Source: Anarhynchus alexandrinus
Lineage: Eukaryota; Chordata; Aves; Charadriiformes; Charadriidae
DNA length: 64,000 bases
Assembly (NCBI GenBank): GCA_008711295.1
Contig: VUYV01000616.1
Span: 220,296-284,295 of the forward strand
Direction: 5' to 3'
A program made the position numbers and the translations under genes. Position 1 is the first letter of the stretch, and every line of letters starts with the position of its first letter. The notes beneath the pieces are model-generated. The model searched no databases. It worked only from the letters and a program-made list of their open reading frames with translations, and was not told the origin of the DNA. Shown here one piece after another: positions 36,181 through 46,693 of this stretch.

Positions 36181-38427
36181 GGCATGGCATTGTCTGAGTG
36201 TGTCAATGCTAGTGGGATCATTTACACTGTTCCTGGGAGCACAAAGGGCTCAGGAGTATATCTGAAAGGCTTTTACACCAGCACATGCAGTATGAGAAAC
36301 AAACGGGATGAACTGGAGGCACTGGGCAGCTCCCAGAGCTACAATATCATTGGTACTAGCGAGACCTGGTGGATTGAGTCCCATGATTGGAGTGCTGGGA
36401 TGGAGGCCTACAGCCTGTTCAGGAGGGATAGGCAGGGCAGGTGAAGTGGAGGTGGCGCACTATATGTAAGGGAGAGGTTTGATTGTACAGCCCTTATAGT
36501 TAGTGACGATGCGGTTGAGAGCCTCTGGGTGAGGATTAGGGGGATGGAAAACAAAGGAGATGTTGTAGTCGTTCTATCATACTGCTGTGATGAGCAGGTC
36601 TTGGAAGTTCTTGAAGTTTGGAGGAGATAACTTCTTGCCACAAGTACTCAGTGAGCCAACTAGGAAAGACGCCTTCCTAGGCTTGCCTTTTGTGAATAGA
36701 GAAGGACTTGTGGGCGTTATGATGGTAGGTGGCTGTCTTGACCACAGTGATCGTGAAATGGTTGAGTTTAAAATTTTCAGTGTAATGAGAAAAAAGGACA
36801 GCAGAGTTGCTACCCTGGGAATCTCCTTCTGAGGGCTTAGGAGTCCACAAGTGCTGGTCATTCTTTAAGGACCATATTTGAGAAGCACAGGAGCAGGCAA
36901 TCCCACTGTGTCATAAGTCAAGCAAGCGAGGCAGAAGATCAGCTTGAGTGAACAGGGAACTCCTCGTGGAGCCCAGGAGAGAAAAGAAATTGTACAATCT
37001 CTGGAAGCAAGGTCAGGCTTCACTGGAGGATTACAGAGCTGTGGTTCATATATGCAGTGAGAAGACACGAAAGGCCAAGGCTTAACGGGAGCTGAAACTG
37101 ACCAGTGTTGTGTCAGATAACAAGAAGGGCTTTTTTAAGTACATTAATAGCAAGAGGAAAGAAAACATTGGACTGATACTTGTTGAAAACGGTCACCTGG
37201 CAAATAGGGATGGAGAAAAAGCAGAAGCATTCAATGCTTTTTTTGCCACAGCCTTTAATAATACTGATAGACCTTGGGCTGCCCGGTCCCCTGAGCCACA
37301 GGACCACGAGTGTGGGAACAGTGATGTTCCTTTTGTGGATGCTGAAATTGTAAGGGACCAGCTGTATCAGCTGAATGTTCACAAGTCCATGGGGGCCTGA
37401 TGGCACTCATCCCAGAGTACTGACGGAGCTAGCAGATGTTGTGGCAGGACCCTCTCGATCACCAACTAAGGGTCCTGAGAGTTTGGGGATGTCCCTGCTG
37501 ACTGGAAGCTAGCCAACGTTATTCCAATTTACAAGAAGGGCATGAGGGAAGACCCGGGGAACTACAGACCTGTTAGTCTAACCTCAGTTCCTGGAAAAAT
37601 TATGGAGATTATACTGGGTACTATACACCATTAGCAAGTTTGCTGACGATACCAAACTGGGAGGTGGTGTTGACTCTCTTGAGGGACAAGATGCCTTGCA
37701 CAGGGGTCTAGATAGATTGAAGCATTGGGCAATGATTAACAGGATGAAATTTAACAAGTCCAAGTGCTGGATCCTGCACCTAGGGTGAAGTAATGCCAGG
37801 CACAAGTACAAATTTGGGAGAGGAGTGGCTGGAGAGCAGCCCTGCAGAAAGGGATCTGTGGGTGCTTGTTGACCGCAGGCTCCATATGAGTCAGCAGTGT
37901 GCCCTGGCAGCCAAGAGGTCAAACCTCATCCTGGGATTCATCAAACACAGTATAGCCAGCCCGTCAAAAAAGTTGATTAATCCACTGTATTCAGTGTTGG
38001 TGCAGCCTCCCCTCGAGTACTGTGTGCAGTTCTGGGCCCCACAATTTAAGAAGGGTGTTCAAGTACTCGAATGCATCCACAAGAGGGCAATAAAGCTGGT
38101 GAAAGGGCTGGAAGCCACGTACTATGAGGAGCAGCCAAGGGCTCTGGGTTTGGCGCAAAGGAGGCTGAGGGGTGACTTCATTGCTCTCTACAGCTTCCTG
38201 AGGAGGAGAGGGAGGTGCTGATCTCTTCTCCCTGCTATCCAGTGATAGGATGAGTGGGAATGGTTCAAAGCTGCACCAGCAGAGATTTAGACTGGACATT
38301 AAGAAGCATTTCTTTACCGAGAGGCTGGTCAAACGCTGGAACAGGCTTCCTAGAGAGGTGGCCGATGGCCCAAGCATGTCAGTGTTTGAGAGGCATTTGG
38401 ACAATGCCTGTAATAACATGCTGTAAC
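36181..38427 (+). pseudogene. CR1 ORF2 relic: endonuclease and RT with core deletions
   Basis: CR1 ORF2 is an APE-type endonuclease fused to a reverse transcriptase. The endonuclease N-terminal half is visible: the CSMRNKRDELEAL stretch, then SETWWIESHDW (ETWW at 36361-36372) and LFRRDRQGR, followed at once by a stop. After GMENKGDVVVVLSYCC (about 36541-36588) the reading jumps to GDNFLPQVLSEPTRK. The part that normally carries the GDFNYPD motif is absent. RT N-terminal sequence follows ([29 protein letters not shown]), then a second jump at about 37615 to [13 protein letters not shown], which removes motif A. The C-terminal part ([15 protein letters not shown]) ends with a stop near 38425. 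Two catalytic cores are therefore missing besides the point lesions. Confidence 0.88.
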
Positions 38428-38517
38428 TTTTGGTGAGCCCTGAATTGGTCAGGCAGTTGGACTAGATGATCCTTGTAGGTCCCTTCCAACTGAAAATATT
38501 CTGTTCTATTCTATTCA

Positions 38518-39221
38518 TAAATACTTGCTGACTCAGCTCTACCATTTGTGGAGATAAGCTCTTTTAACAGTTGTTTATAGGAGTCTGATTTATGTACAGC
38601 GTTGGCCAGGACACAGCCCATTTTTGCTGCAAATTTTGTGCTATAATTGTCTTTTCTTCTGATTAAGTTGTTGTAAGTATTTGTTTTATGACCAATATGG
38701 CACTATATAATTGACAAGTAGTACATGTTTTTTTTTTTCTTTTTTCCCCTTGGAAAAGATAAAGGCCTCATTACTCATCAGAAGAAATGCCTGTAAGTGC
38801 TAGCAATTACAGAATTCTACACTGCAGTGGGTCAGATATGCCATCAAAACAGCCCTTCAGATGTTTGGGATTTCTCCTGCTTTTCTCAGCCTAAATCAGA
38901 AAATGCATAATTAGATACAGGCATAAACATTTTCCTGCCTTTTCTCATCAGCAAAGAAGATTGAGGGTTTAGCTCTGATTCGTGCAGGTATTGTGTGTGT
39001 GCCAACCCAGGTTAGGCTGCTTTCTGGAGAGGTGCTTTCAGTTGGCTTTGTGAAGTGAGCCTATCTGATCAAAAGTGTTCAGCTTACCTCCTTAGCTTTT
39101 ATTGCACAGTGTGTTTTGGGTTTGAGTCAACTGGTTTTCATGCTGCCAAACCTGGACTGCGATGGCACTTTTCACAGTAAAATGATGTAATCTTTAGGCA
39201 TTTAGCATTATATATTTAAAA
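38518..39221. other. Intergenic or intronic, no feature seen
   Basis: AT-rich with a T-run at about 38729-38740. Nothing else is recognised. Confidence 0.5.
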
Positions 39222-39226
39222 ACACC

Positions 39227-39927
39227 TGTCAGAGTCCAATACACTCTGACCAGGTTCTTTTAGATATTCCACATACGGAGGGTGTAATGTTTAATATCAT
39301 ATTTACTTAGTTGAAGACAGTTGATGTTACACAGGGTTCCTGAATTCTGATTCTCTGATACAAAATATAGTTACAAAATATACAAAATATGTTGCACTCA
39401 GAGTGATACAAAATATACTGAAAGCACAATAGTTATTATAAGTTACACTTAGCAATACCTAGCAATTGCAATACACAGCTCAATCACAATACCAATGTGA
39501 TCCCTATTATTGGTCTGTATAATATACTCACTGTCATGACACTGGGCATCCCCAGTGACCAGAAAGGAATACTTGGGTTGAAGCCACCACAAGTCTGTTG
39601 CTCTTTTCAAAATTATTTCGCTAATTGTTCAATTTTTATACAGTATGAGCCAACACAATGAATACTTATCCACTCTTCCTATGCTGGTCTGGCTAGCTCA
39701 GGGAGATATTTACCCCACCACATGATTTACTCAACTGTTGATAAGTGTTTATCTAAAACAGAGGCCACACTTTGGTCCCATTTGCATTAAGATCAAGTCC
39801 GCTTCTTTGCATTATTCTCTGAGCTGCATGGGCACAATCACCCTTGTCCATCTCCACTGAGTGTTATTCCATTGTAGGGGTTTATTTAGTAAGTCATATT
39901 CCACCCCTAAGGGTATAGTCAGTTACA
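39227..39927 (-). mobile_element. Solo LTR, family D, antisense
   Basis: A 701-bp LTR identified from its ends and flanks. TGTCAGAGTCC at the left and GTCAGTTACA at the right give TG...CA limits, with a perfect 5-bp target duplication ACACC at 39222-39226 and 39928-39932. Read on minus it begins TGTAACTGACTATACCC, has TATAAAAA at 39640-39633 and ATTAAA near 39294. That supports minus as the sense strand. A tandem-like AT-rich stretch with repeated ACAAAATATA units lies at about 39358-39420. I do not recognise the family name. No retroviral genes adjoin it. A 5-bp duplication suits an ERVL-type integrase. Confidence 0.85.
39633..39640 (-). promoter_or_regulatory. TATA box of family D LTR
   Basis: TATAAAAA in sense, about 290 bp from the LTR 5' end, a plausible U3/R spacing. 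It is the best TATA match on either strand of this LTR. Confidence 0.5.
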
Positions 39928-39932
39928 ACACC

Positions 39933-40862
39933 TGAGTAATTTAACAACCTAAATCTTATGGATTCTCTCTGAAATTTGAAATTCTCTGAAATTACACAAC
40001 AGTGTAATTCATATGTTGGCAGCTGAATGCATGGCTTTTTATTCAGAGCATCATACATCAACTCTTCAAATAAGACTTTGCTACCACCATAATTTTTGAG
40101 CTAAGGAAGTCAACCTTCACTGGGATACACATGACCTTCTTCAAACTTGAGTTGTCCTTGATGGTATTTACTTCAACTTTGCAAAGCACTGAACCTACCC
40201 ACACATATGTCAGTACACTTATGTACAGTAGTCTAACAGTTGGATCTAACCAACTTTGAAAATTGGCTCTCCTTTGAGATGGGGTTTATACCAGAGTTCA
40301 CTTTTTCTATGAAAAACAAAGCATCCACTGCAACTGCAAGATATTTTCTGGTTTCAGCCAAACTACAAACATGAAGCATTCATTAAATCTCATTGATATC
40401 ACTCTCTCTGGAGCTTGGAGTTCAAGGATAATCCAAGAAGATAATGCAAACAAGTGGGACAAGAAATAGCACATCCAGGGACCCCACTATAGCTTCTGGG
40501 AAATTGTTCTCCAGCTTCCAGCTCACAGTGGTAAAGGGCAAAGTTATCACTGGTAATTCCACAAGCCCATATGATAACAATTATCAGGTACTTATTGATG
40601 AGTTAAAATTAACCATGGCCTTTGCAGGCTGAGCTAGGTTGGGAAACAATAAACAATTGATAAGCTAAAAGCCATAAGATGAAAATCAAAGAAACTGATC
40701 TTAAGTGTTTCTGGTACACTTCCTGGAAGATCAAGGTCCAGATCAAAGACATACAGACTTAAGTTTTCTTATGCGTGTGGCCAAGTTGGCAAAGAAAGCA
40801 GTAGTTTAGATGTCCCTAGCTGAACTACCTTCATTATAACACTAAAATACCCACCCATAGGT
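39933..40862. other. Spacer between two LTRs, no feature seen
   Basis: It separates LTR D (-) and LTR E (+). It has no gag, pol or env similarity, so the two LTRs are not ends of one provirus (they also differ in sequence and orientation). Confidence 0.5.
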
Positions 40863-41003
40863 CAGGTTGACCCTTGCCCAGGTAAGTACCCTTCCTCTGT
40901 GCAGTCACAATAGTATGAGAAATGACTAAGCAGATATTATAATTATATGCTAATTGCTAACCAATCATTGCAACTGGGAGTGTATGATTATGTAATTTGT
41001 GTG

Positions 41004-41010
41004 TATAAAA
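41004..41010 (+). promoter_or_regulatory. TATA box of family E LTR
   Basis: TATAAAA, 137 bp into the LTR and about 80 bp upstream of the AATAAA signal, giving a coherent promoter, R and polyadenylation order. Confidence 0.7.
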
Positions 41011-41084
41011 GGTATCGCGGTGATGATTTCTGTTGTGCTTGATTTGTGGAAAGCCACTGAGCACCCAGCCTTGAGCAACTCTGA

Positions 41085-41090
41085 AATAAA
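41085..41090 (+). terminator. Polyadenylation signal of family E LTR
   Basis: AATAAA lies 76 bp before the LTR 3' end, defining the end of R and the start of U5. Confidence 0.7.
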
Positions 41091-41170
41091 TAATCCATGG
41101 CTCTCCTCAGTGAGTGAGAATTGGTCTGTTGCACAACGGGTAACGAATCCGCTTTTCAGACAACACAGGT

Positions 41171-43621
41171 ATATGTGCACCTCTTGGTAGGAAACAAACA
41201 TTCTCCCTGTGTGGTTACTGCCAGTGAGTGATGTTTTCATATACTCCAGGAAATATCTCCAAAGAGATCTCATTTTTAGAGAGATCTAAAATTTCCCAAA
41301 TATGTGAGAAGAAACATTTCAAATAGCATACAATGGTCCCCCAAAATGGACTGTGAAAGAGGACCACTTGTCCTAGTCACCAAATATAACCAGTGCATGA
41401 AAGAGGGATTTGAAAGCTACGTCAGGTTAAACTGTCAGTCCACCCTTCAACAGGATTTTGGGTGACCCACCATGAAGCAGGATTTGCTCTAAAAATGGCA
41501 GCATCTTCATCTATAATAGACTGAAACCATATTTAAACTGTTTTCTTAGAAAATTTTCATATACCCTTACAACAGGCAGGAGATATAGGAAACCTAGCCA
41601 GGCAATACTAATCAAAGTTCTTCACAAGAAAAAGTGAAATATTTCTCTTGCTTCCAGACTTTCCTTAAAATCTAATTTCGAAGATCACAACATTTGCAAT
41701 CAAAGTGGAGTTTTGGAGAAAAAAAAGTACCTGTTTTGTCAGATTTTAAGGCAAATAGGGATCTGTTTACTGATACTTTTCTGTTGTTTCTTGTTTCCAG
41801 CAACCTCTGCTTGTTGGAAAAAATCCAGCCCTCACCATTATTGCTGGAAAAGAAGAGGACTGTCTTTAGAACTGGTTTTACATTCTTTCATTAAAATAAA
41901 TCTATTTTTTTCTCTCTTCGAATTTGGTAATTATCTCCTCTGTTTCTTGATCAGTTAATGGAAAAGATTGATCTGCTCTCAATCAAAAAAGCCAATTTGC
42001 AATGTAGTAAAACCACTAAAATCTCCTGTTCTAATGCAACTTTGATTTAAACATATACATGCTTACTCCCTCTGAAGAGCTGTTAATGCCTCCGTCCTCA
42101 ATCACTGCAGTAATTACAATGATTTGGGTGCAAGGATAAAATTAATACAGGTTATGAAGAGCTGCCATATGCCACATATGTACACTGACCAATAAAAACG
42201 TACCCAGCCATGACCAAATTCAACTTTGGGGACAGAAATATCTCATGTTATAGCTACTTAAAAAGCTTATTTTGAAAGGCAGATTAGAGTTTTGGATCCT
42301 GTCTTGTAGTTCAGCACGGGCAGGAATAAAAGGACAACAATACATCTGCACCTCTGAAAAGCAAGCTACTTCTCTAAGTGCCTATATAGAAATCAAGGTG
42401 CCAGATTATGCTGCAACCTCTGTGAGGCGGTTTGTCAAGTAGTGTAAACTGTTACAACTCCATTAACTTCAGTGCAGCTGTGGCAATTTCTGCCACATAA
42501 GGATCAACTCCAGACTGTTTGAGGTGATCCATGAGTACTCCAAAACACTATATAAAGTAAATGTTTCCTCCCATATGCCAGTGAGATGTGAGAAAGAGCC
42601 CAGTATACTAAGGATATTTTGTGATATAACTCCCAGTGATTTCAGTAGGAATTAAGTGTCTAAATATCTAATTTGGGCCCAATATTCTTAATATTATTAG
42701 ATCTCATTAGTTGAAAAGCAGTAGCCTGGAGCAAAGCACAAATTAATGCATCTACTGTGGCTATAAACTATTTGAATTGTACCTTAGACCTTGACTTTTC
42801 ATCTTTGCCCTAATGTTTAAAAACTGATCTAGCTTTTGTTGTTGTGGTGGTTTGTTTTAAATGAAGCCATTGCAAAGTGAAGAGGCATAGAAGAACACAC
42901 TCATCAGGAGTCCCAGTATAATCATGCCTTTGTTCATACTCACAGTCTCCTGTCAAACCACATTTGCACAGATTATGTACTGGGATATATAATAAAGCTG
43001 GTATTTTTCATTACTCCAGTATTGCAAGTATTATGGTTTGGGATAATTTTTAAGAACAAAACCAACAAAATACAGACTCAAAGAGAAGGGTCGTAACTAG
43101 TCACTGTCTTCTGGGCTGGGGAGCAATCATTCATGGGTTTCCATGCAATGATATTATTTCCATAGCCCACTGACCTCTGCAATTCATTAGGGATTCCACA
43201 TTAGCTGTTTTCACATGTGTCAACAGAGACTCCCAGGGTGACACTGTATAGCAAAGCTTACTCTAATGAGTTCTATTCTCTCCTCATAGCTGAAAAGCCA
43301 CTCCCCAGAAGAGTTTTAAGAGTTGAGAGATTTAATGTGGGGGGGTGAAGGGTGTTCCAGTCATGGACAGGAAACAGGAACTGGTGCTCCAGTTCCCCGA
43401 GATGCCCTAAACACCAAAACTCTTGAGTTTGCACCCAGTGCTTAAACACACGTATAAGTATAATCCTCAACTGCAGCATTAGCAAGTATAGAAGCAGCTT
43501 CTGATGACAAAATAGCTCCAATTGCCTCTTAAATTCCTTTGTGGAGTGCTCCTCAGATTATGCTTCTGTGCATACGAGGCTTTTCACAATGTTGAAGAAG
43601 TTCCTCCTCTGACCTCATCAC
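41171..43621. other. Intergenic or intronic, no feature seen
   Basis: No repeats recognised. A G-run lies near 43339-43346. Open frames are short and motif-free. Confidence 0.5.
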
Positions 43622-43939
43622 TCAGGCTAACACAAGGCTGATAAGACTGCTCTCAAAAAAGACCCATTCTGGGAGGTCTCTGGTAGAGTTTCCTGACCAA
43701 CCTGAGTGTTTGCCAGCATCTAGTGGAACACTGGGGAAAGCCAAACTACTGCCTTCATCTTTGTCCTCTTCTCTCACCTCTCTTCTGCACAACAGAAAGC
43801 ATCTCATCAATGTGGTGAAGAAGATCAGTAAGACCACACCTACTCCAACCAGAACTTGGAGGAGGGGTGAGGTAGCCCAGGTGGGTTCTTGGCCAGCAGA
43901 TTTCAAGGAGCTGAGCAAAGCAGCAGTAGTTTCACTCAA
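43622..43939 (-). CDS. Candidate exon: possible type I membrane anchor and tail
   Basis: An open minus-strand frame of about 105 codons, somewhat more GC-rich than its surroundings. Its N-terminal part is Ser/Thr/Leu-rich. A hydrophobic stretch follows (LLQVLVGVGVVLLIFFTTLM, about residues 26-45), then Cys and basic stop-transfer residues (RCFLLCRR) and an acidic tail (EVREEDKDEG). Order and charges fit a single-pass receptor C-terminus. The frame continues a little upstream of 43939 without an ATG, so it would have to be an internal or terminal exon reached by splicing. No strong pyrimidine-rich acceptor is seen. The family is not recognised; chance is a real alternative. Confidence 0.18.
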   Translation of the reverse strand: MSETTAALLSSLKSAGQEPTWATSPLLQVLVGVGVVLLIFFTTLMRCFLLCRREVREEDKDEGSSLAFPSVPLDAGKHSGWSGNSTRDLPEWVFFESSLISLVLA

Positions 43940-46125
43940 GTTTGTGGTAAGATGTGTCTGGCTCCGTTGGTTGGATTATCAAGCAAATTAGCCAAAAATC
44001 TGATTGTCTTTTTTTTGTAGTTGAGGTGCAGGGACACTGCCACATATTGATATAACATATGACAATCACTCAGTGGACCACAGCTGCATCTCCAGTACTT
44101 GCAACAGCTCAGCACAGGGTGGGAACTACTACTTCAACAAAAGGAAAATGTAGCCAAAGACCAGGAATTAACCTGCCATGAGGCTAAAAAGTGGTTCTCA
44201 TTTTGTAAGAACTGAGTAGCAGTTGCAGAGAATGCTTTGGAACATGTGGTGAGGCCAGTCTTCAATTGCTTGGGACTGTGAAAAACTTTACATCTGCTCT
44301 ATTGAGTCTGTCCTTCAAGCTTTAGAAAAGAATTTCAGGACATAAAGTTCATCCTCGAAAAAAAAATCCAGTCAAATAATAGTGAGTGAGGAACTTTGAA
44401 AGCTCTCAGGTAGTTTTGTCTCATCATGACCTGAATTCTGGTTTGCAACTGCTCAATCCAAGTGACCAGCTACGGCAAAGACATCTTGCTCCAAGTCTCC
44501 ATACTATGCTAACACCAATATCTTGGAAGGCCACTGGCTGTCAAACACAGACCCAGCGTTTCCAGCCATCATGATTTCCTAATAATTGGTACTGGCAAGA
44601 TGTGAGAATATGGTCCTTAAATCATCATCTATGTGCCTATGATAGAAACATTCCTGAATTATTACAGGTGCTGCAAGTTTCGTGATGCAACTCCCAGAGT
44701 TAGGTCAGCTCTCATCCTTAGACAGTCTACGCTTTCCTAGTTTTTCCTAGGTAACAGAATAATGTTGAGAGAAGGCCAAAAGTTTATTGCATGTCATATT
44801 TTGTCTGATCTTCTAACAGGCACATAGAAAATTTTGTGCAGAACAATGCAGCTAGTCTGCACATTAACAAATTTTCACATGCCGCTGATAAACAAAAGGA
44901 ACAGAATTTTTTGGCCGAGCAGGTACATGAACTTTCAGGCACTCAGTCCATACACCTGTATCACTTGAGTTAGGGTCTAATTTCTTCATGTACAGATCGA
45001 AACGCGTATGCCTGCACATGCACACACACACACAAAAGTATGGATCACCAGTGACAATGTCTGTCGTGGTAAAAAACCATACCTGTTCTTCATTATGATT
45101 TTTGATATAATTGAGGGAAAATATAGACTGCATATTTATCTGAGTTATTCTAATTTATCCAATTAAAATTAATTTATTATCTCTGAAAACTGGAAAAAAA
45201 AAAGACACCACTGCCCCATTCTTTCTCCAAAACCCAGTATATGAATTTCTGCTCTCTTACAGACTTTCCTTTGGAAAACATCTTCTGTGTTACAGAAAAG
45301 ATATTGAAAGCTAAAATACACATAAGCCCATCAGATCAAGCACTGAGAGCTCTCCCAGTCCTGACTGTATTTCATTTAGTATTTGAGTTGCATCCAGTAA
45401 TGATAAGGAGGACTAACAGATTTACAGACGAGAGTGTGTGATAGATACTGTAACTTCCACTTTGTCATCTTGACAATGCACTGCAGTGAAAGCAGCTGTT
45501 ATTGCACTATAACGTATTGCTTGCTATGTCTTATTTAATTATAAACCATGCGCATATGTCTACATTTTTACAGACAGAAACATTCCTATTTATGAAGCTT
45601 ATATGACAGCCCGTGGCAGTGGGCCAAGCCCAAGAAGCAGCAGCTGCTGTACCTGTTGCAACATTTTTTGATGGATTTGAGATCTAAAGGAATGAAAAAC
45701 CAGCTTGAAGAAGAGTTTCTTTGTGTTGCCTGTTTTGTTGGGTAGCAGGAGCAACATGAGACTGAGGGCAGAACAGCTTGTGACAAGGTGTAAAAGGTGT
45801 ATAACAGCAGCAGAATAATCAATAGCCTAAGGGTGGGTTCATACAGCTGATCACCATGCATCTGCTCAAAGCATGGACTAAATGATGAAGGCTTCTCTCA
45901 ACTAATGTTATCCATTCACACATTTCTGTTATGGCTGGACAGCAGGTGTAAAAGTTATTTTGTGGGAAGGGAAAGGAAAAAAGGCGAAAATACAAGCTCA
46001 AGGACACAGCAACAAAAGAAATCAGATCAAGCAAGTGTCACCTTGTGAAGTACAGCTGTCAGTCACACAGGTTGACTTCAAGAGAGCTGCCATTCACCCT
46101 GCTAATTCACAGGTATAAAAGATGG
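43940..46125. other. Intergenic or intronic; small CA repeat
   Basis: Contains a (CA)7 microsatellite at about 45021-45034. No mobile element or convincing frame is seen. Confidence 0.5.
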
Positions 46126-46130
46126 CATAC

Positions 46131-46688
46131 TGTAGAGAACCAATACCAGATGTGATTTTGTCTCGACATTGCCATCATGCCGCCATCTTCTGGGAGGACC
46201 ATCTTCACGGTTTTGGAAGTGAACGACCTCATGTGCCTGTGCAGGGACCAAGGGCGCGAAAAGAGCAGGAAGAGGCTTGTATGGGAACACCGCTTCGGGT
46301 TGATCTGTGCATGAGCAAGAGCCCTATATAAGGAGCATGTGTCCTTTTGTGTGCCCCCCTTTTGTTCTGCCCTGCTGCTCGCCTCCCCGCTGCGCGCCTC
46401 CCCGGACCCTGGACTGTGCGAAATGTGTAACAGTTGAAGACTTCAGACAGAATCAGCAGAAACCCGTTGGACTCAGGGTGGCAGTAGCGAACTTTTTCCC
46501 TCTTTCTTTGTTTTCTTCTTTACCCCTTTTCCTTCCCCCTTTGTCTTCCCTTCACCTCTGCTTTTCACCATTCCTTCACGGCTTGTTAAGAGAATTAAAC
46601 AAAAGGTTGCACGACATTTGACTGACTTCAGAGTCTTAATTTCGTCCTTGGGATTATAACAAAACCTCCCCGATACTGGATTGGGACA
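46131..46688 (+). mobile_element. Solo LTR, family C
   Basis: A 558-bp LTR with perfect 5-bp target duplication CATAC (46126-46130 and 46689-46693). It begins TGTAGAGAACCAATACCAG and ends CCGATACTGGATTGGGACA. It has the same length as, and is clearly homologous to, the LTR at 56780. Visible parts: a YY1-type GCCGCCATCTT at 46179-46189, TATATAAG at 46325-46332, a long pyrimidine-rich stretch at 46497-46560, ATTAAA at 46594-46599, then a U5 of about 90 bp. Several CpG positions of the 56780 copy are TpG here (46232-46243), so this copy seems more decayed by methylation. No viral genes adjoin it. Confidence 0.93.
46325..46332 (+). promoter_or_regulatory. TATA box of family C LTR
   Basis: TATATAAG, identical and at the same offset in the copy at 56975-56982. 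Confidence 0.65.
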
Positions 46689-46693
46689 CATAC

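Larger units (their letters stand above)
35200..38517 (+). mobile_element. CR1 LINE, most complete copy (ORF1 + ORF2 remnants)
   Basis: This is the only copy here that retains both CR1 reading frames. It begins near a coiled-coil region of ORF1 (about 35200; the exact 5' end is uncertain) and ends with a TTCTATTCTATTC-type tail at 38517, unlike the octamer tail of the other copies. Its length, 3.3 kb, is less than a full-length CR1 (about 4.5 kb). The deficit comes from a missing 5' end and two internal deletions in ORF2. Many stops and frameshifts show it is dead. Its proteins are listed separately. Confidence 0.93.
40868..41165 (+). mobile_element. Short solo LTR, family E
   Basis: A 298-bp LTR with perfect 5-bp target duplication CAGGT (40863-40867 and 41166-41170). 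It starts TGACCCTTGCCC and ends CTTTTCAGACAACA. A classic compact layout is visible: U3, TATAAAAG at 41004-41011, R containing GAGCACCCAGCCTTGAGC, AATAAA at 41085-41090, and a U5 of about 75 bp containing CAACGGGTAACGAATCC. Its length and layout resemble the compact LTRs of simple avian retroviruses. I cannot assign it to a named family from the sequence alone. Confidence 0.85.

Noticed and set aside
45021..45034. CA microsatellite
   Set aside because: Only seven units; ordinary low-complexity sequence with no special context.
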